In this document: one piece after another, positions 1 to 13,744 of the stretch | How the letters are laid out: every line of letters begins with the position of its first letter | How positions within the stretch are numbered: position 1 is the first letter of the stretch | Assembly (NCBI RefSeq): GCF_003945595.2 | Contig: NW_024104998.1 | Span: 513,224 to 577,223 of the forward strand | Origin: Pipra filicauda | Lineage: Eukaryota; Chordata; Aves; Passeriformes; Pipridae | Length of the DNA stretch: 64,000 nucleotides | Direction: 5' to 3' | The notes under the pieces: model-generated | Seen by the model: the letters and a program-made list of their open reading frames with translations, nothing else | Databases searched by the model: none | Told to the model about the DNA's origin: nothing | Position numbers and translations under genes: made by a program

Positions 1-3000
1 TGCCACAGTAGGCAAAGGTGCTTCTTTCTCTGATGTCAATTCAAAATCATATTTGAATCAACAGTTTTGATAAATTATCTGCTTTTTGTTAGATTTGTGC
101 CTTAAATTCCATTTGACCTGTTGATATACCATAATAAAAATTACTTTGATCAGTACTTACTTTACTATTATAAATTAATGGAAAGATATAATTGTGGAAA
201 TGGATGTAATATCTGAAGTGTTTTTCACAATAGTGGGAGACTCTAAGGGGAACTAGGATTAAAATCTTCCTGGCACACAGGCCTGTGCATAGTCACAAGA
301 ACAGCGACTGTAAAAATAATTTAGTTTCTGACTGCAGTCTTGTTGTTTATGTGTTTCTAATGCTTGGGAATAATATACAGAATTCAACAGAAACTCTTTT
401 CTTGGAAAGCAATTCTTGTTTCTCCAGGCTGTCATCATTTGTAAAGCCTTTAATAGTAGTTGACATCATGTGCCATTATGTGTCAGACTGGTTAGCAAAA
501 CCTTTTGATACGTAGACTTATTTGTCAGGTAGCAGATTCCCCATACTCCTTTTCACCTTTAAACTGCTATATCCTTCTTTGGTCAAAAAGATCTGAAAAC
601 ACTGCCTCAGTATGAATCTTGTCACATGAATTTGGTGTTTTCTTCTTCTTCGTTTTTTTTTTATCAAGCAATTTATTTTTAAATACTTGTCATGCTTGGC
701 TTGTTACTGCTGCTCTACTTCACTAGGAAAAAAAAAATCACTAGGTGTTTGTAATTCATAGAGTGATGTAGTAACTGGCTCTGGGTTTTTAGGAGGAAAT
801 CAACTGCAATGATTGGTTTGTGTTGAAAAATAAATATATGATTTTTTTTTCAGTGAAAATGATTGTCAGCCGTGGCATATAATTAATTCTTTGCTTTTTC
901 ATTTTTATAGAGCTAATAAAGCCTTTGTAAATAAGAACTTGTGAATAAGAACTAATTAATATGGCTAAGCATGATGCAGCACACAAAGTTTAGCCCTATA
1001 TGCTCATGTTAGAAACTCAAATAATATGTAAAAGATTAATTTCTAAATGCAAATGGTTCAGATTTTTCAATCACAATAGATCAAATAAGCACTTCAGTCC
1101 TATGGCCTTATGGTGAATATCCAGAATGTGGACTTGATTTTCCATATGTGGATAATCCCTGTGATTCTCTTGCTGTAATGATGTGGCATGTGTAGTATCA
1201 GGCAGAGTTAGCAGGGAGGAAAAGCAGCTCGAGTCTGACAAATTGACTTTTTGTTGCATTGTGCCGTAACTTTGTAAGGTACAACTGTACAGATGTCCTG
1301 TCCAAAGAGAAACTAAGTAGTGAGACAGTTTTATTTCTAGTACTAACATCACTCTGTATTTTCCTCAGTGTCTATATTTGGACACAAAAATACTATGTAT
1401 AATTCTAAAAGTCTAGGCTACTACCTACAGGTATTTTGTCAACTCTACATGTTTTTAATGTTTATCTCCTGACTGGAACAACATGAGTAATTTTGTCTTG
1501 TTCTATACAAATTTTTATGGCTGCTAGAAATTTTTTTTATTTCAAGTGTACATTATAGCGTCCTGGATTTTCTTCAACTTTGACTGTCTTGGGATTTTTT
1601 ATTTGGAACATACTACTAGCAGCAAAACTAAGAGTAATGGAAATTTTTGAATTCAGGGTTAAATAGATGATAACAAATCATGAGATACTAAAATAGCAAT
1701 TTAGTGACACAGAAGTAGGTATCTTCCTGTATTTTAAGATGAAAAAAATCCAAGATTTATTTATTCATTGAGACATAATGTATATAGGAAAGAGAAATGC
1801 TTTGTCAACAAAAGCACAAATAAATACGTATCTATGAAAACTCCACTGATCTGAAAGAACTTCATCTGCTAAGCAAGAAACAGATGACTAAAATTAATGT
1901 CTTCACTTTTTTCCATGCAGTTTCTATTGTTCACAACAAGAACCATTTCAGTGACTTAAGAGACTGGCTGGTAAAGGGTTACTAAATCAGAGAAGTTCAG
2001 AGACAGATTAGGGTTTCCCAGCGGCACATATCTCTAGCAGCAAGTGTGGAAGCCAACTCAGAAGAAACACGTTTGAAGTGGCAGAACTAATCATGCAGAA
2101 GCAATTTGCGATTTTCTCTCTCTCAGCCTAGATAAAGCAGAGCATTATGACATTGGCTGCATGGAACAAGGTCAATTTACTGTGAAAAGGCAGCTATAGT
2201 CTCCAACTTCAAATAAACTTTCATCCTGAATGATGAAAAAGAGGATTTTACCCTTTTACTTATACCATAAAACAGGCAAAACCAAATGAACAATTCAATT
2301 AGGACAGCCTAGTTTGCATATTTTTTCCCGCCACTGACTCCCTGATTGTTTTAGCCATTCATAATGTAATTATATCTCAAGGTATTTCTCTTGACATAAC
2401 AGAAAGGGAGCTGCTCAGTTGCTGATAGACTTGACCTCAACTGAAGCTCTGGGCTTTACTGAAAGTAAAAGGATTAAAGTGCAAAATTTCACATGATTAC
2501 TTCAAAAGAGCTTGGGTTTCTTTTTCATGTTTCAGATTTTTAAAATGTCACCAGAAGTAAACTAGCCAAGACACCATGTGAAACAGTTATTATATATATT
2601 ACTTTAATTTTCATTACTTCTCCATTGTGACCTGAAATTTTCATATGCTAAGATCAGCTCTCTGCTTGAGTGATATTGCTGCACACTCAAGTCTTAAAGC
2701 TACATCATTTGAACAAGTTGTGATTCTTTCTCTGGGCACTCCCTGCTTTGAGCCAGTGACTGATATCCTTCTGTAGGAATAAGGTTCAGCATACTTTCTG
2801 TAATGCATCAACTCAAATCTGCTTCCTAGGACATGGAGAAGCAAAGCCAAAAATTTTAGCCATTTCCCATTTTCTTTACCAGTGACTAATCCATAGATGT
2901 AGTTTGTTCCTCTCAGCTCCTTCTTAACCCACAATTATATATTTTAAGCAGTACACTTCTTCTAATTCCTCTGCATTGCAGACTTAATATCAGTCATAGC

Positions 3001-6000
3001 TTATTTCCCAGCACACAGAGAATAGATGCTCACCCCAAAAAGAATATAACCTTACCTATATTGCCTATTTCATTAGTGAGACTGTCCAGTTATGATGAAT
3101 AATTTTGGGAGAGAATGGTCAAAAAAGTACTTTTGGTCATGAACTCTGTGACTAAGCACAAAGTGTCCTCTATGCAATGGAAAAAACACAAACAAACCCT
3201 CTCTTACCTATTGCTGGCAGGTAGCCAAGGCTGATCATTCTTGGGGAAAAATTAAACAAGGCTTCATTTTATTTAGTTGTCCAGGGATTCAGCCAGCTGT
3301 GATGTACTTGTTTTGGTGCATATATGTTTATTAGTTGAATCCAAAAGCCTTCCTCTTTCCTCCCTTGCCCTTCTGCAGTAGTTTGTAGTTATATTGATGG
3401 CAATAATTTGGATATAGAGAATTTTGTATGCATTCTGAAATCATACTTGGAAGGTAAATGAAGATGTGATTGAATGCTGCTACTGCTATAGTTCATGTTA
3501 AAAAATGCACAACCAGTCTGAGGGCAGAGAGGCTCAGTGAATTAATGCATTAGTCTATTAGTCTTCCTGTGCCAGCCTAGGACTCCAGATTGAGTTCTAG
3601 TGAGCGATGAACCTCTATAGGGCTGACATTTGCTCCTGGAAAGGAGTAGAAAACAGTTCATTAACCTTCGCATTGGTATAAAATCAGCTACTGAATGCAG
3701 GAGCTGCTGGACAGCTGAGTTCAGCAGAACAGCCCTGTGGACCAGTCTGTCCTTTCACTACTAATATAGTTTCAATGAGTGTACCATCAATGTGGTTAGT
3801 ACTTCACAGAAGAAAAAAAATTAAAACGTTCCCTCTAGTTCAAATAACTTTTAATCAAAGGACAAATACCTTCCCCTCCACTCCCATCCTCTGCCCTGCT
3901 TATAGTATTTCTGCATAAACTAAACAGAAATTGCAGTTTTCAGTGTTCAGATTTTCTGACTTTCACAGAACAATCTTTCCTCATTTTGCAGTCTTGGACA
4001 GAAGGGATGTGAGACATAAAGAGACTTATCAGAGAGAAGATAAAACTGCCTTTGTCTCCAGTTATTGTAGTTCCTATGGAATAAGCCTCCAGTCTTGATC
4101 CCAACACTGAAGTGGAGGAGCCTTACCATAGATTCCTTTGGATTCTGCACAAGGAAGAACCTGAGAATGATTGGCCACTGCTGCTCCATCTGAAAACCTG
4201 ACAAATTCACAGCCCTTGCCAAGAGACTCTTGGCAAGGACTCGGAAGTGAAGTGGGAATGTGCTATAAAGGGCTTCCACCCACATTTTATGCTCACTGTG
4301 CACAGACTCATGGGGACAGGAGCTTCCACATACAAAGAACAGAAGTTAAGTCCTGGCTGAAAGCTTGCCCAGGCTATTAGGGTTTCTGAGGATGCTGAGT
4401 AAATTTTGACTCACCCCTTAAAAGGTGATATGAAAAATCAAATCTGCATGAAACATACATAACATTACTGAAGTAACAAAAGAATTGCAGTTGTTAAAAA
4501 AAGTAAAAGGCAACATCACAGACATGCCCTGGCTTAAGGGGGATTTAAGACTGGGATTTCTTCAGGACTAAGCCTCTCTTTTGACTGCTTTCAAGCATTT
4601 TAAATTAACATGAAACACATAAATGTTCTCTTTCAGGGGCTTACTGCAGAGCTTTTACAGCTGTATAGAAATGAGAGGCTACTTTAGATGTGTTGCAGGT
4701 TTCTTCAGTTGTTATACCAAGTGCTCTCTTTATGACATGCTCAGAGAGTGCTTTGCCCAGAGCACACTGAAGGATTCAGTAGAGGTGAGCATGCCTCTTC
4801 ATTACTAAGAATTACGTATTTTTTCATTTGTTCATTGTTTGGAGCTGGAAAACTCTTGCTTGAAAACTGAGGAACTGCTAGGCAGATCTGACTTTTCACC
4901 CTAGGGTGCTGACTGCTGGCTCACACCCATTTCTTAACCATGAAGTATTGCTTTGTTCTGTTTCTGGAAATGCAACAAGATACGTCTAGGCTTCCCTTTG
5001 AAATGGAAAATTTGTGACAGATTTCTCATACATCCAAACTGTCGAGAATAACTTGTTTGCCCCAGAAACTCCTGTACTATATGGAAGCCATATTAAATTT
5101 CTGATAAGTATGTTTCGTACATTCCAGGTGTCACTATTCTTGTCGTAAAACAGATACCACATGATAAATGGGCAGATATGCAGGCAGACATAGATGGATT
5201 CATGTATTTTAGGTACAAAAGGAGACTAATGGAGTGTTCTAAAATGAAGTTGCATCAGAGTCTTTAACTTATAATTTTAACTGATTGCTGAGGTCAGTGA
5301 GGAGTACCAACTTACAAAGAATACAGCTTTACAGATAAAACAGAGTTATTGCCAAGTCACTCTTTTTATACATCTGAGAGAGAAAATTGCAAATTTTGAA
5401 AAATGCAAGAAAGCTAAAACTCCAGACTTTTACTTTCTGTTATATTCTCAAAGATTTAGGAACTACTGTTGAAACGGCAGACTGGAATGTGAACGTGAAT
5501 CATATGAATGATGCAAATTCATCTTTTTGTTCACAGCAGTTTTGTGCAGGGTTCTAATTCTGATAATCATATGAAGACATTCAGGAAACAGCAATGTATT
5601 ATTTGATATTTTGTGTCTAGAAGGACCTATACCCTAATTTATCAGGATTAATTTTCTAAACCCAGTGTGTACTAGATCTGTATAAAAACTTGTACTGGCT
5701 TAATGGGAGATTATTTTACTCTAATATAATTTCTTACACTGACATACTGGCTTAAACCCGATGTCTCCTGATTTTGACTGTGTCCTTACATTTCGGTTTC
5801 TGACTTTGTCAGCAGATCAGTATTAGAGGGCTGAAATTGTTCCTGTCCCAGCTGTTGATGTTCACCCTTTAATGATCCTGTAACACAGTCATCAGAATAT
5901 GGACCTGCACCCCATTACCATAGCTTGTCTATATGGCATATTTCTGCAAACCCAATGTTGTTACTGCTCTCAACTCCTACCAAGCAAATACAAACAGAGA

Positions 6001-9000
6001 AGGAAGTGGGAGGCTGTGAGATAGTAGCGTCTTCCGACTGCTCCATTTGGGTTCAGCAAGGCTTCTTTATTAAAACCTGAAGGCCTTCGTTCCATTTTCA
6101 CTTACAGGTGCACTCATCAAACAGTAAATCAGTTTAATAAATGCTACTTTGGGTTGTCACTGACAGGTGGTACTGATTGGTGAACTTGTTGTCTATCTCC
6201 CCCAGTTTGGATACAGAGGGAGCTGTTTGGCTCCCACATGGCTATCACCGATTACAACACAGTACTTTAAGGTAAAGTTTTGATGATCTATATGTCAGCA
6301 ATTTTTAAGAAAGAAATTGGCTCACCTGCCATGGTGTAGAGTGGGGGCAGACATCTGGGGAAGCCGCCCTAAGGTAAGCCATCTATATGGTCCTCCCTTC
6401 TAAGTTAAATATCTAGATTGTTTTCATACCAGCTTGCACATGGCTACTTGTCCATCAGAAGAAAACAACTCAATTAAAGTGTGCAGTTTGATGGAATAAA
6501 ACCTAATATTTTTCATCTTAATGAATATTCACATATGTTTAAAATAGCACCACTGCTTTCAGTTCACATTTTTTATTTGCAGTTTGTGTGCAGACTTGAT
6601 CACATGAGTTTGAATGTTTGCATTGTTTATTTACTTTTTCTTATGTTTTATTTAGTTTCAATATCAAAACCTTATATGTGAACACATTTTTACCTCCAGG
6701 AAAAAAATTTCTTCAGGGTCAAGCAGACTCCAAAGCTTTTCCTTGGCTACTTTGGATATTAGACTGGGAAATGGCTGCCGAAGTGCTGATAACAATCTTG
6801 CTTTAGTGTCTTTAGCAGTATTCCCAGTCAACTATATTATGGCCTGTGAATAGTCCCAGTAATTGGAGGGGAGTAAGGGTGCATTACTGGTAATAAAGCA
6901 GTATAGGCATACTTCAATTTAAACAACTTAGTATCCTTTATTGTTTTGTTGTCCTGAACTGTGTAAATCTAATCTCAATACTCAAGGTTTAGGTTTTACC
7001 ACCAAAGAAATCTGAAATACAGCATCAGTTGACACCGGAATCAAAACTCTTCAGGACTCACAAAGAAGAGTTTGTAATTGCTGCCTGCTGCTAATCCTAT
7101 CAGCTCATATTAGTGAAACATGCTATAGTGCTGTAGGGAAGTTGTCAGGATCTGGTTGCAAGACTCAGCCTTTAGGAGAGGATTCAGGCTAAGCTTAGGC
7201 TGTACATCGCCACCCATGAGTCAAAGTACTTCTATTCTACTGAGTGACAGACCTCTGAGGGAGAACAATGTGCATGAAAAAGAAAATGCCTCTTTCACTT
7301 CAGTGCTATTGTTACTTTGGTTTAACTTTTTAACCTCCTTCCTATTAAATCTTCTTTCAGTCATAAAAAGATACCCGTAGCTGTTTTTTAAATGTGTTCT
7401 CAGAAAATGCATGAAATAATGCTTTATTCCAGGTGATATGATGAAGAATGAATTCTTTATCTTTGCTTTTAGACTTTCAGACTTATTTATATTAGGTCCT
7501 TTTTTTAAAGTTTTATTTAGGCTTGTTCTGAAAGTAAGTGAATGATGAAAATGAATTAGTCTTCTAACTTAATCACACTAAAAAATATGTTAATTAGATT
7601 TTGGTAACACCTCTAGCAGTTACAAATAATCATTTTGCATATGTAATAAAGAAGAGTGCTTAATCTTTCAGTTACTTTGTGATTTACAAATTTTCTTTAT
7701 TACTTTTTCCGTTTGGACCTAATAATGAAAATGTTTGTTCATCTGGGTGCTGAAGTAGACGTAGTCTTAACTGGGACCATGACAGTATTGTCTTAAGTAG
7801 AATTAAGCCTTTTTTATGAAGTTCAAATATTTGCTATAAGGGAAAAATTTTACGCATTTGCTAATCAGCAGAGTTCTCTGATTGTGGGCATGGTCACGAG
7901 CTTAATAAATTCCCATCTGAGCTAGGCTCTGTTGTATAAAGCCACAATTTTATTTTTATGGTTGATGTCTTAAGAAATATTCTTATATATATTAATAATG
8001 TAATTTTTTCCTTTATTTCCTTTATTATTTCCTTTACAATTACAGCATGTATCGTATGGGATTCCTTTCTATCTTCCAATCCTTGCTGCCTTTCAAATTG
8101 TCATGAGAAGCTACTAAATGACACTGAGTCCAAGACTAAATACGTGAGGCAATGCAAATATGTGAGATTAACATAACATCCTTATATTAATTTATCTCTC
8201 AGACTATGCTCTATAAAGTCCATTTGTTCTGTGTTCCATCAAAGAAATGGCCCAGTCCTACATTAAGCTGCTGTTCAATTGCTGTCTGAATTTGGGTGGA
8301 GGAATCTGGTGATTCTAGCATACATATGGCCTGCATAGGAAGGGTCCTCAGAGGGCTTCAGGGATTTTGGAAGGAGATTATAAACCACATCCTGAACTTG
8401 TTAATTTGTTTTTCAATGTAAATATCTTTTTAATATCCTTTTTTCTTGTAAATTGTGTAATCTCACTTTGAATGGTATGAAACCAGTTTGCAGGGCTTCA
8501 AAAGAATAAGTAACTCATTGGAAAAATAAACAACTGTGCATTTTGGAAGTCTTTTAAAAAATGAAACCACTCCACTAGAGAAGTTTTATTTTAAGTTTTC
8601 CTAACTTATGTCCATGTTTCCCTTCAGTAAAGGAACAGAGTTTTTGTTATATGTTTCCATTAACGTTGAGATCAAGGCTTGGCATTTTTAATTTAGTTGC
8701 ATGAACATGAAAATGATATTTTGAAGCACTAGCTAGAGCCAGTGTAAGTGCTGGCAAAGATTAACCAAGCTTCTTAAAACACTTCTACAGCACCTTGGCC
8801 ATGACCTCCGATACCCAAGTGAATCCAGAGCTGCATCTATTTAGAGTTGAAAGTGGAGATAGAGACAAATTATAAGATGCATTTTGCAACAAGCCTTATT
8901 TATGGGCTACTTAAAAACTGGAATTTAGATTTGAAAGCTTGGACTATGGTTTTTTCCTGGTCTTCCTTTTCAGATTGATACAGTATGCCTCTTGCAGTTT

Positions 9001-10685
9001 ACATTTGAATTAATGTACTCTTACTGCTACAGAAAGATATCTGACTGTAATATCAAAGGCAACTAGAAAATACTCTTTTCTCCAAAATATTTTGCAAGCT
9101 ATAGATAATAAAAAAATCACGATTGCAGAAGATTATGTGTGTGCTTAAATTTAGGTATGCAAACTGCACCACTGCAAACAATGGACCTAATCACATGCTT
9201 GAAAGTAAGCATGTGCACAAATCTTTACGGGGTCGTGACCCAGTTCTCTATTGCTCCAGTTCACAGGAGGCCAACCTCCTTGACCTTGCAAGCCAAAATC
9301 CTCTTGTCATTGAGAGTTGTGTGATGCATAGCTCACCCCTCTGAGAGCTGATGTGTACATGCCCCCACCCAACTCCTTTGATGGCAGTTAGTGTGGGCTG
9401 GACAAACTGCTGGTGTCTGTGAGTGAAAATGGTCTTCTACTAATCTGCACATCAGTGCAGCGTGAACATTGTCATGTTCAAGGGAGTAAGTCTTTGCCAG
9501 CTCAAATGTACCCACAGTCATCTAATATTCCCAGTAATACCTACCTGCTAGTCAGTCTTGAAAGCAGTCAGGAGTTTAGTAATTCCACACGTCTAGATGA
9601 AGTTAAGCAGCTGCTTAACCTGAGACTCCACAAAGTACCTCTGGCCCATATTTGGGATGGACCCTACTTTTTACGACATCACCAGAATAAATCTCTCTGT
9701 GTTCCTTTGTTAGATGGGAACAAGGGATTTTTAGTGAAAAAACGAATCAGACCATCATAACTTAAATATTTCTACTAAAGCAAGTAAATGCCTTATATAT
9801 ATATTTTATTTATCCATTTTCCTAAAATAACCACCATTTATTTACTTTCTACATTATATGCTTAAATATTTTATTTGATGGAAGCTTAAATACTTCTAAA
9901 ATGAGGGTTTCATTTTACTTAGATCACATAACTGTTTTGACATTTATAAGTTATTTCTTACTGTTGTACTGAAAGGACTCCAGTGACAACGAAAAGACCA
10001 GATACTAAAAGGGCAATCCCCCCCCACCTTTTCTTTTTAATAACATGAGTTCTGTGTTGGAAAATAAAGCAAGTTTTGCTTATATTGGGCATATTAGTAT
10101 GTCCTCAAGTAACAGTCCTTTAGATTGTAAGTATTTTTGCTGATCAATAAGCTAAATCCAAATGCTAAACAAGAACACGCATACGTGTGCAAGGCCTCGA
10201 AGTGTGATGATGTTAAAAGTATACATACAAGGACATCATATAAAGCAACTGGGTATTTTAGTTGTTTTTCCTAATTAGTATAACACTGACAAAGAAATAG
10301 ATTAATAAACAAAATTGCACTCACAAATAAAAAAATAAGTTATAATCATATTCATATAAACATGCACACTTCTATAAGTATTGGAAATAAAATACTTACA
10401 ATATTTGAGCATAAATGTCGTACAAATGTGTTTTCAACCAGAAATATGGTAGTCAGCTTTATTGTACATATTTCTAAAAATAACAACAAATGATATCAGC
10501 AGAGTCCAATACTGAGGCAGATGCACCAGCTTCCATTTCATGTCTCCCATGTACAGTTTGTATTTCTGCAGTGTAGTTTTTATTTGAATGGACTAAACAC
10601 AGTATAAAAAAATGAATGAAAAACCAGACTGATTTTTTAGGTACCAGGGAAAAAAATCTCCAGAAATATGTCATTGAAACATGCA
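1..10685. other. Gene-free A+T-rich intergenic DNA
   Basis: No exon, RNA gene or recognisable mobile element was found in this stretch on either strand. The sequence is A+T-rich with frequent stop codons in all frames. The longest open frames (118 codons on the minus strand at 3947-4303, 115 codons on the plus strand at 9413-9760) have no recognisable domain, are broken by no splice logic I can see, and are within chance. Short homopolymers occur, for example a C10 run near 10,018-10,027. I see nothing else. Confidence 0.7.
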
Positions 10686-10786
10686 GACCCAGATTCTCCT
10701 GGTTTATATTGGTGTAGATCCAGAGAAAGGAAAAACAGTGGTATTAGTTTGGCTTTGCCCATGCAGCTTAGAACTGAATCTGGCCC
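10686..10786. repeat. Possible palindromic (MITE-like) ancient repeat remnant
   Basis: The two ends are inverted relative to each other. The left end carries CCCAGATTC (10688-10696) and the right end carries GAATCTGGCCC (10776-10786), so GAATCTGG is shared as an inverted terminal match. The left arm also contains a TTTATATTGGTGTAGATC stretch. Together these resemble an old amniote palindromic repeat with the motif 'GGGCCAGATTCTG ... CACCGGTGTAAATC'. The centre is too eroded to confirm. The family name is not known to me, and the match could be partly chance. Confidence 0.35.
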
Positions 10787-10789
10787 ATA

Positions 10790-13618
10790 AAATTTAACAA
10801 GCTGCATTTTGCATCAGATGGCATTATATACAGGCAAGTACTTCATGGTTTGTAAATAGCATACATATTGTAAAAGGTGATGCAAATATGGCATTTCATG
10901 TTTTTACTACTCACATTATTACCATATCCATAGTAATATTAAAGCCACTTAAACAGCTATCTTTAAGTATACACCTTTTTTAGATGCCTTTTTTATTTAC
11001 TTTCATTGAAGAGCTCATTCAAGATACAATGAAATAGCTGATAAAGGCTGTGCTGGAGGAGAGACCAGTAGGGAAGGATAATGAACTCACTTTTATGAGT
11101 AAAGTCTGCAGTCTTTCAGTCCGGAGAGTATGCAGTTTTTCAGAATCAAGAGGGAAAAGCAAAAGATCTCTGAAAACCAGGCTGCACTGACTCTCTGTGC
11201 CTCAGCCATCAGTTATACACTGAAAAGTACAGAGCTCCTTTCAGACCACAATGCTCTGCAGCCTCATCTGGTCCAGCTGCTGAGAGCAGGGACCTCTGGT
11301 TTTCCTTCTGCTACTCACTCACTAGCTTGTATTCAAGGATCTATGTTTAATCCATAAATCCCTCCATGGAGCTGGTCAGAGATCCTCCCTGCAACTCTCT
11401 GGGCAGTTTTCCACAGCCCAGGTTGTTGCCTCCCTCATCTCCTCCCCATGGCTACTGATGCCAAGAGCAAAGCAAAGAGGAGGTAGAGAAAACAAGCCCA
11501 AGAAGAAAGGAAGAAGCTGAGAAGAGGAATTCAAAGGGATTGTGAAGAGGGGAAGAGGATGGAACTATTATTATTATTTGCAATAATACATTAATAAATA
11601 TAATTTATATATTAATATAATGAATAATAGTGACAGTGACAACAGGATGAACCTCCAACAAATGGCTCCTGTCCTTTTACCATTGCATCAGAAGGTATGC
11701 TGAAGGGTGTCTGAAATGAAAGCAATAGACAAAGACAGTGTATGCTTACACCTGCATTATTTTGGACTTGAAATATTTAAAACTATTAAAAAAGATAATA
11801 TTAATTAGCCACAGTAGACTTGCTAATTGGCAGTCCCTGCTATGAAAATCATCATTTTCATAATTGGCTGTTGTCTTGCTATTTTTTTTCATATTACAAG
11901 TGAAACCCATAATACTCCTTTTGTGCTGCCCCAGACTCTAGTGACTGTGGAAACGTCTGCATTTATAAATTTTCATACAAAATTCACATCTGAAGTCCAT
12001 GGATCTTTTCCCCAAAGTCTGTGTAAAAAAACCCCATATAATTTGACCCTACAAGACAGGTCAAAGTTAGCTAACCATGTCTTAAAGTTCCTTTTTGAAA
12101 CAGCCACGCTGGTGATTGCAGGCAGTTAAACATTTATATAGTTTCAATGTCTCATCTCTTCTTTCTCAATTTTACACTGTATTCATTAGATTATTGATAC
12201 TTTAATACTGAAATATAGCTCCATATAGAGTGCATATATTGATCCAGTGTAGTCTGTCCCAAATACACCCTACAATGGATGTATACCATTGTATGGATAT
12301 ACCATGATCACCTCAGACTCTCAGTGTTCAGATAAAAATAGTAAAGTTGCAGTACAAATCACTGTGGTTTCAGGTATTTTTATATGTGCTTAGATAGTTA
12401 ATGTGACTTTCTATTTCAGAATCACCTGGATTAACATTCTGTGCATTTATTTGGGTTTGGTTTTTAAGCATAAATCATACAAACAGCAAAAAAATCAAAC
12501 ACAAGGTGTATAACAAGCTCTTCCAATTTTGGTCATCGATCTCCTTAAATTAGGAAGCAACCAGTTGTGTTGAAATTGGAGATTGGAATATTTCTTAGTC
12601 TCAACAGTTTTAGGCAAAAACTTGTGCAAAGGATGTGGAACTCAGAATAAAGAAAACAAAAAAACAAAATAGTACTAAATAGACAATGGCATAGCTTTCC
12701 TTTTTTTTTTTTTTTTCCCATTAGTCTGGTCTTTGGGGCTGGAACAGAAGCTTGACATTTTTCAGGATGGCAACAGTGGCAAATGTAGGAAAATGGACTA
12801 GTCCCAATGTCTACAGCTTCATTTACCTGAGCTGCTGGGTCATTGCTGTAATGTTAAAGCTGCAGTTGACACAGATGAAAAGTCATTCCTCAGACCTCAG
12901 TGTTTTTGTGGTGAAAATATGCCCATACAAAAAGTGCATCCGTGCAGACAAAGGGTTGCATTTCCAGTGTTTCCAACTCATAATTTTGTTTCTAGTCATA
13001 AAGTAATCAGTATTCTATAAAAACCTCCCACAATTAGTACAGAGCATTAGGATCTGCTCTGTCATCTCTGTCATTTACTGCTGGGAAGAAAAGGAAGGGA
13101 ATGAAAAATAGTGCCCTTCAAAGGCTCAGAAATTACAAGGCAAACACACAAAAAAACTTCAAAAAAGACAAAGAAGGAATAAGAAAACAAAATCAAACCA
13201 AACAAGTAGTGATTTTAAAGAGTTTTTTATGATCAGGAGAGGAAACTCACAATTGTTCTCAGAAGTTCTACACACTTTTTTCAGTAAACATGAACTAGAG
13301 TCCCTAATGGGACTGATACTATAATAATAAAGCTCTCATATGCTCATATCAGTAAAAAATACATACATGGTGATTTACTAATGGGACAAACTGCAATAAA
13401 AGAATACTTAATGAAAAAGAAATATCTACTTAAATTGTAGTATTACGTATTTAAACTTAAAGGTACCTTAATTAGAACTTCTAGGATGATTTTCTTTCTA
13501 GAATTTTCAGTAGCTCCTCTTTTTAATAGTGCACATTTCACAGGACAGCCAAGTGACAGAAACTATTCTGAAATTTGGATCATACTTATAAACAGTTCTA
13601 GTTAAAGAGAGGAAGTAA
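10790..13618. other. Gene-free A+T-rich DNA
   Basis: No gene or known repeat was found. A purine-rich tract lies at about 11,463-11,563 and is followed by an (ATT)-rich, A+T-only patch at about 11,566-11,625. A T16 run lies at 12,701-12,716. An open frame at 11,827-12,129 begins with a hydrophobic segment but has no other support (see rejected items). Confidence 0.65.
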
Positions 13619-13742
13619 AGGAAAAGGATTTAGGAAATACCAAATATGAAATGCTTTAAAAATTAATTTTCTTTTTTGAAAGGAAAAGGATTCAGAAAAT
13701 ATGACTGTGAAATGCCTTAAAAAACAATTTGCTTTTTCAAAC
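13619..13742. repeat. 62-bp imperfect tandem duplication
   Basis: Two copies lie head to tail, one starting at 13,619 and one at 13,681. Both begin AGGAAAAGGATT and continue through a shared 'GAAATGC(T/C)TTAAAAA' block to a T-rich end. Several substitutions separate the copies (by eye about three quarters identical), so the duplication is not recent. There is no coding content. Confidence 0.75.
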
Positions 13743-13744
13743 AG

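Noticed and set aside
3947..4303. 118-codon minus-strand frame overlapping a plus-strand frame at 4171-4380.
   Set aside because: No domain, and both strands are open in the same place, which points to chance lack of stops.
11827..12129. 100-codon plus-strand frame whose start resembles a signal peptide (MKIIIFIIGCC).
   Set aside because: The frame begins at a non-ATG codon upstream of the Met, and the hydrophobic run comes from an ATTTTC/ATAATT-rich patch. There is no promoter, splice context or conserved motif.
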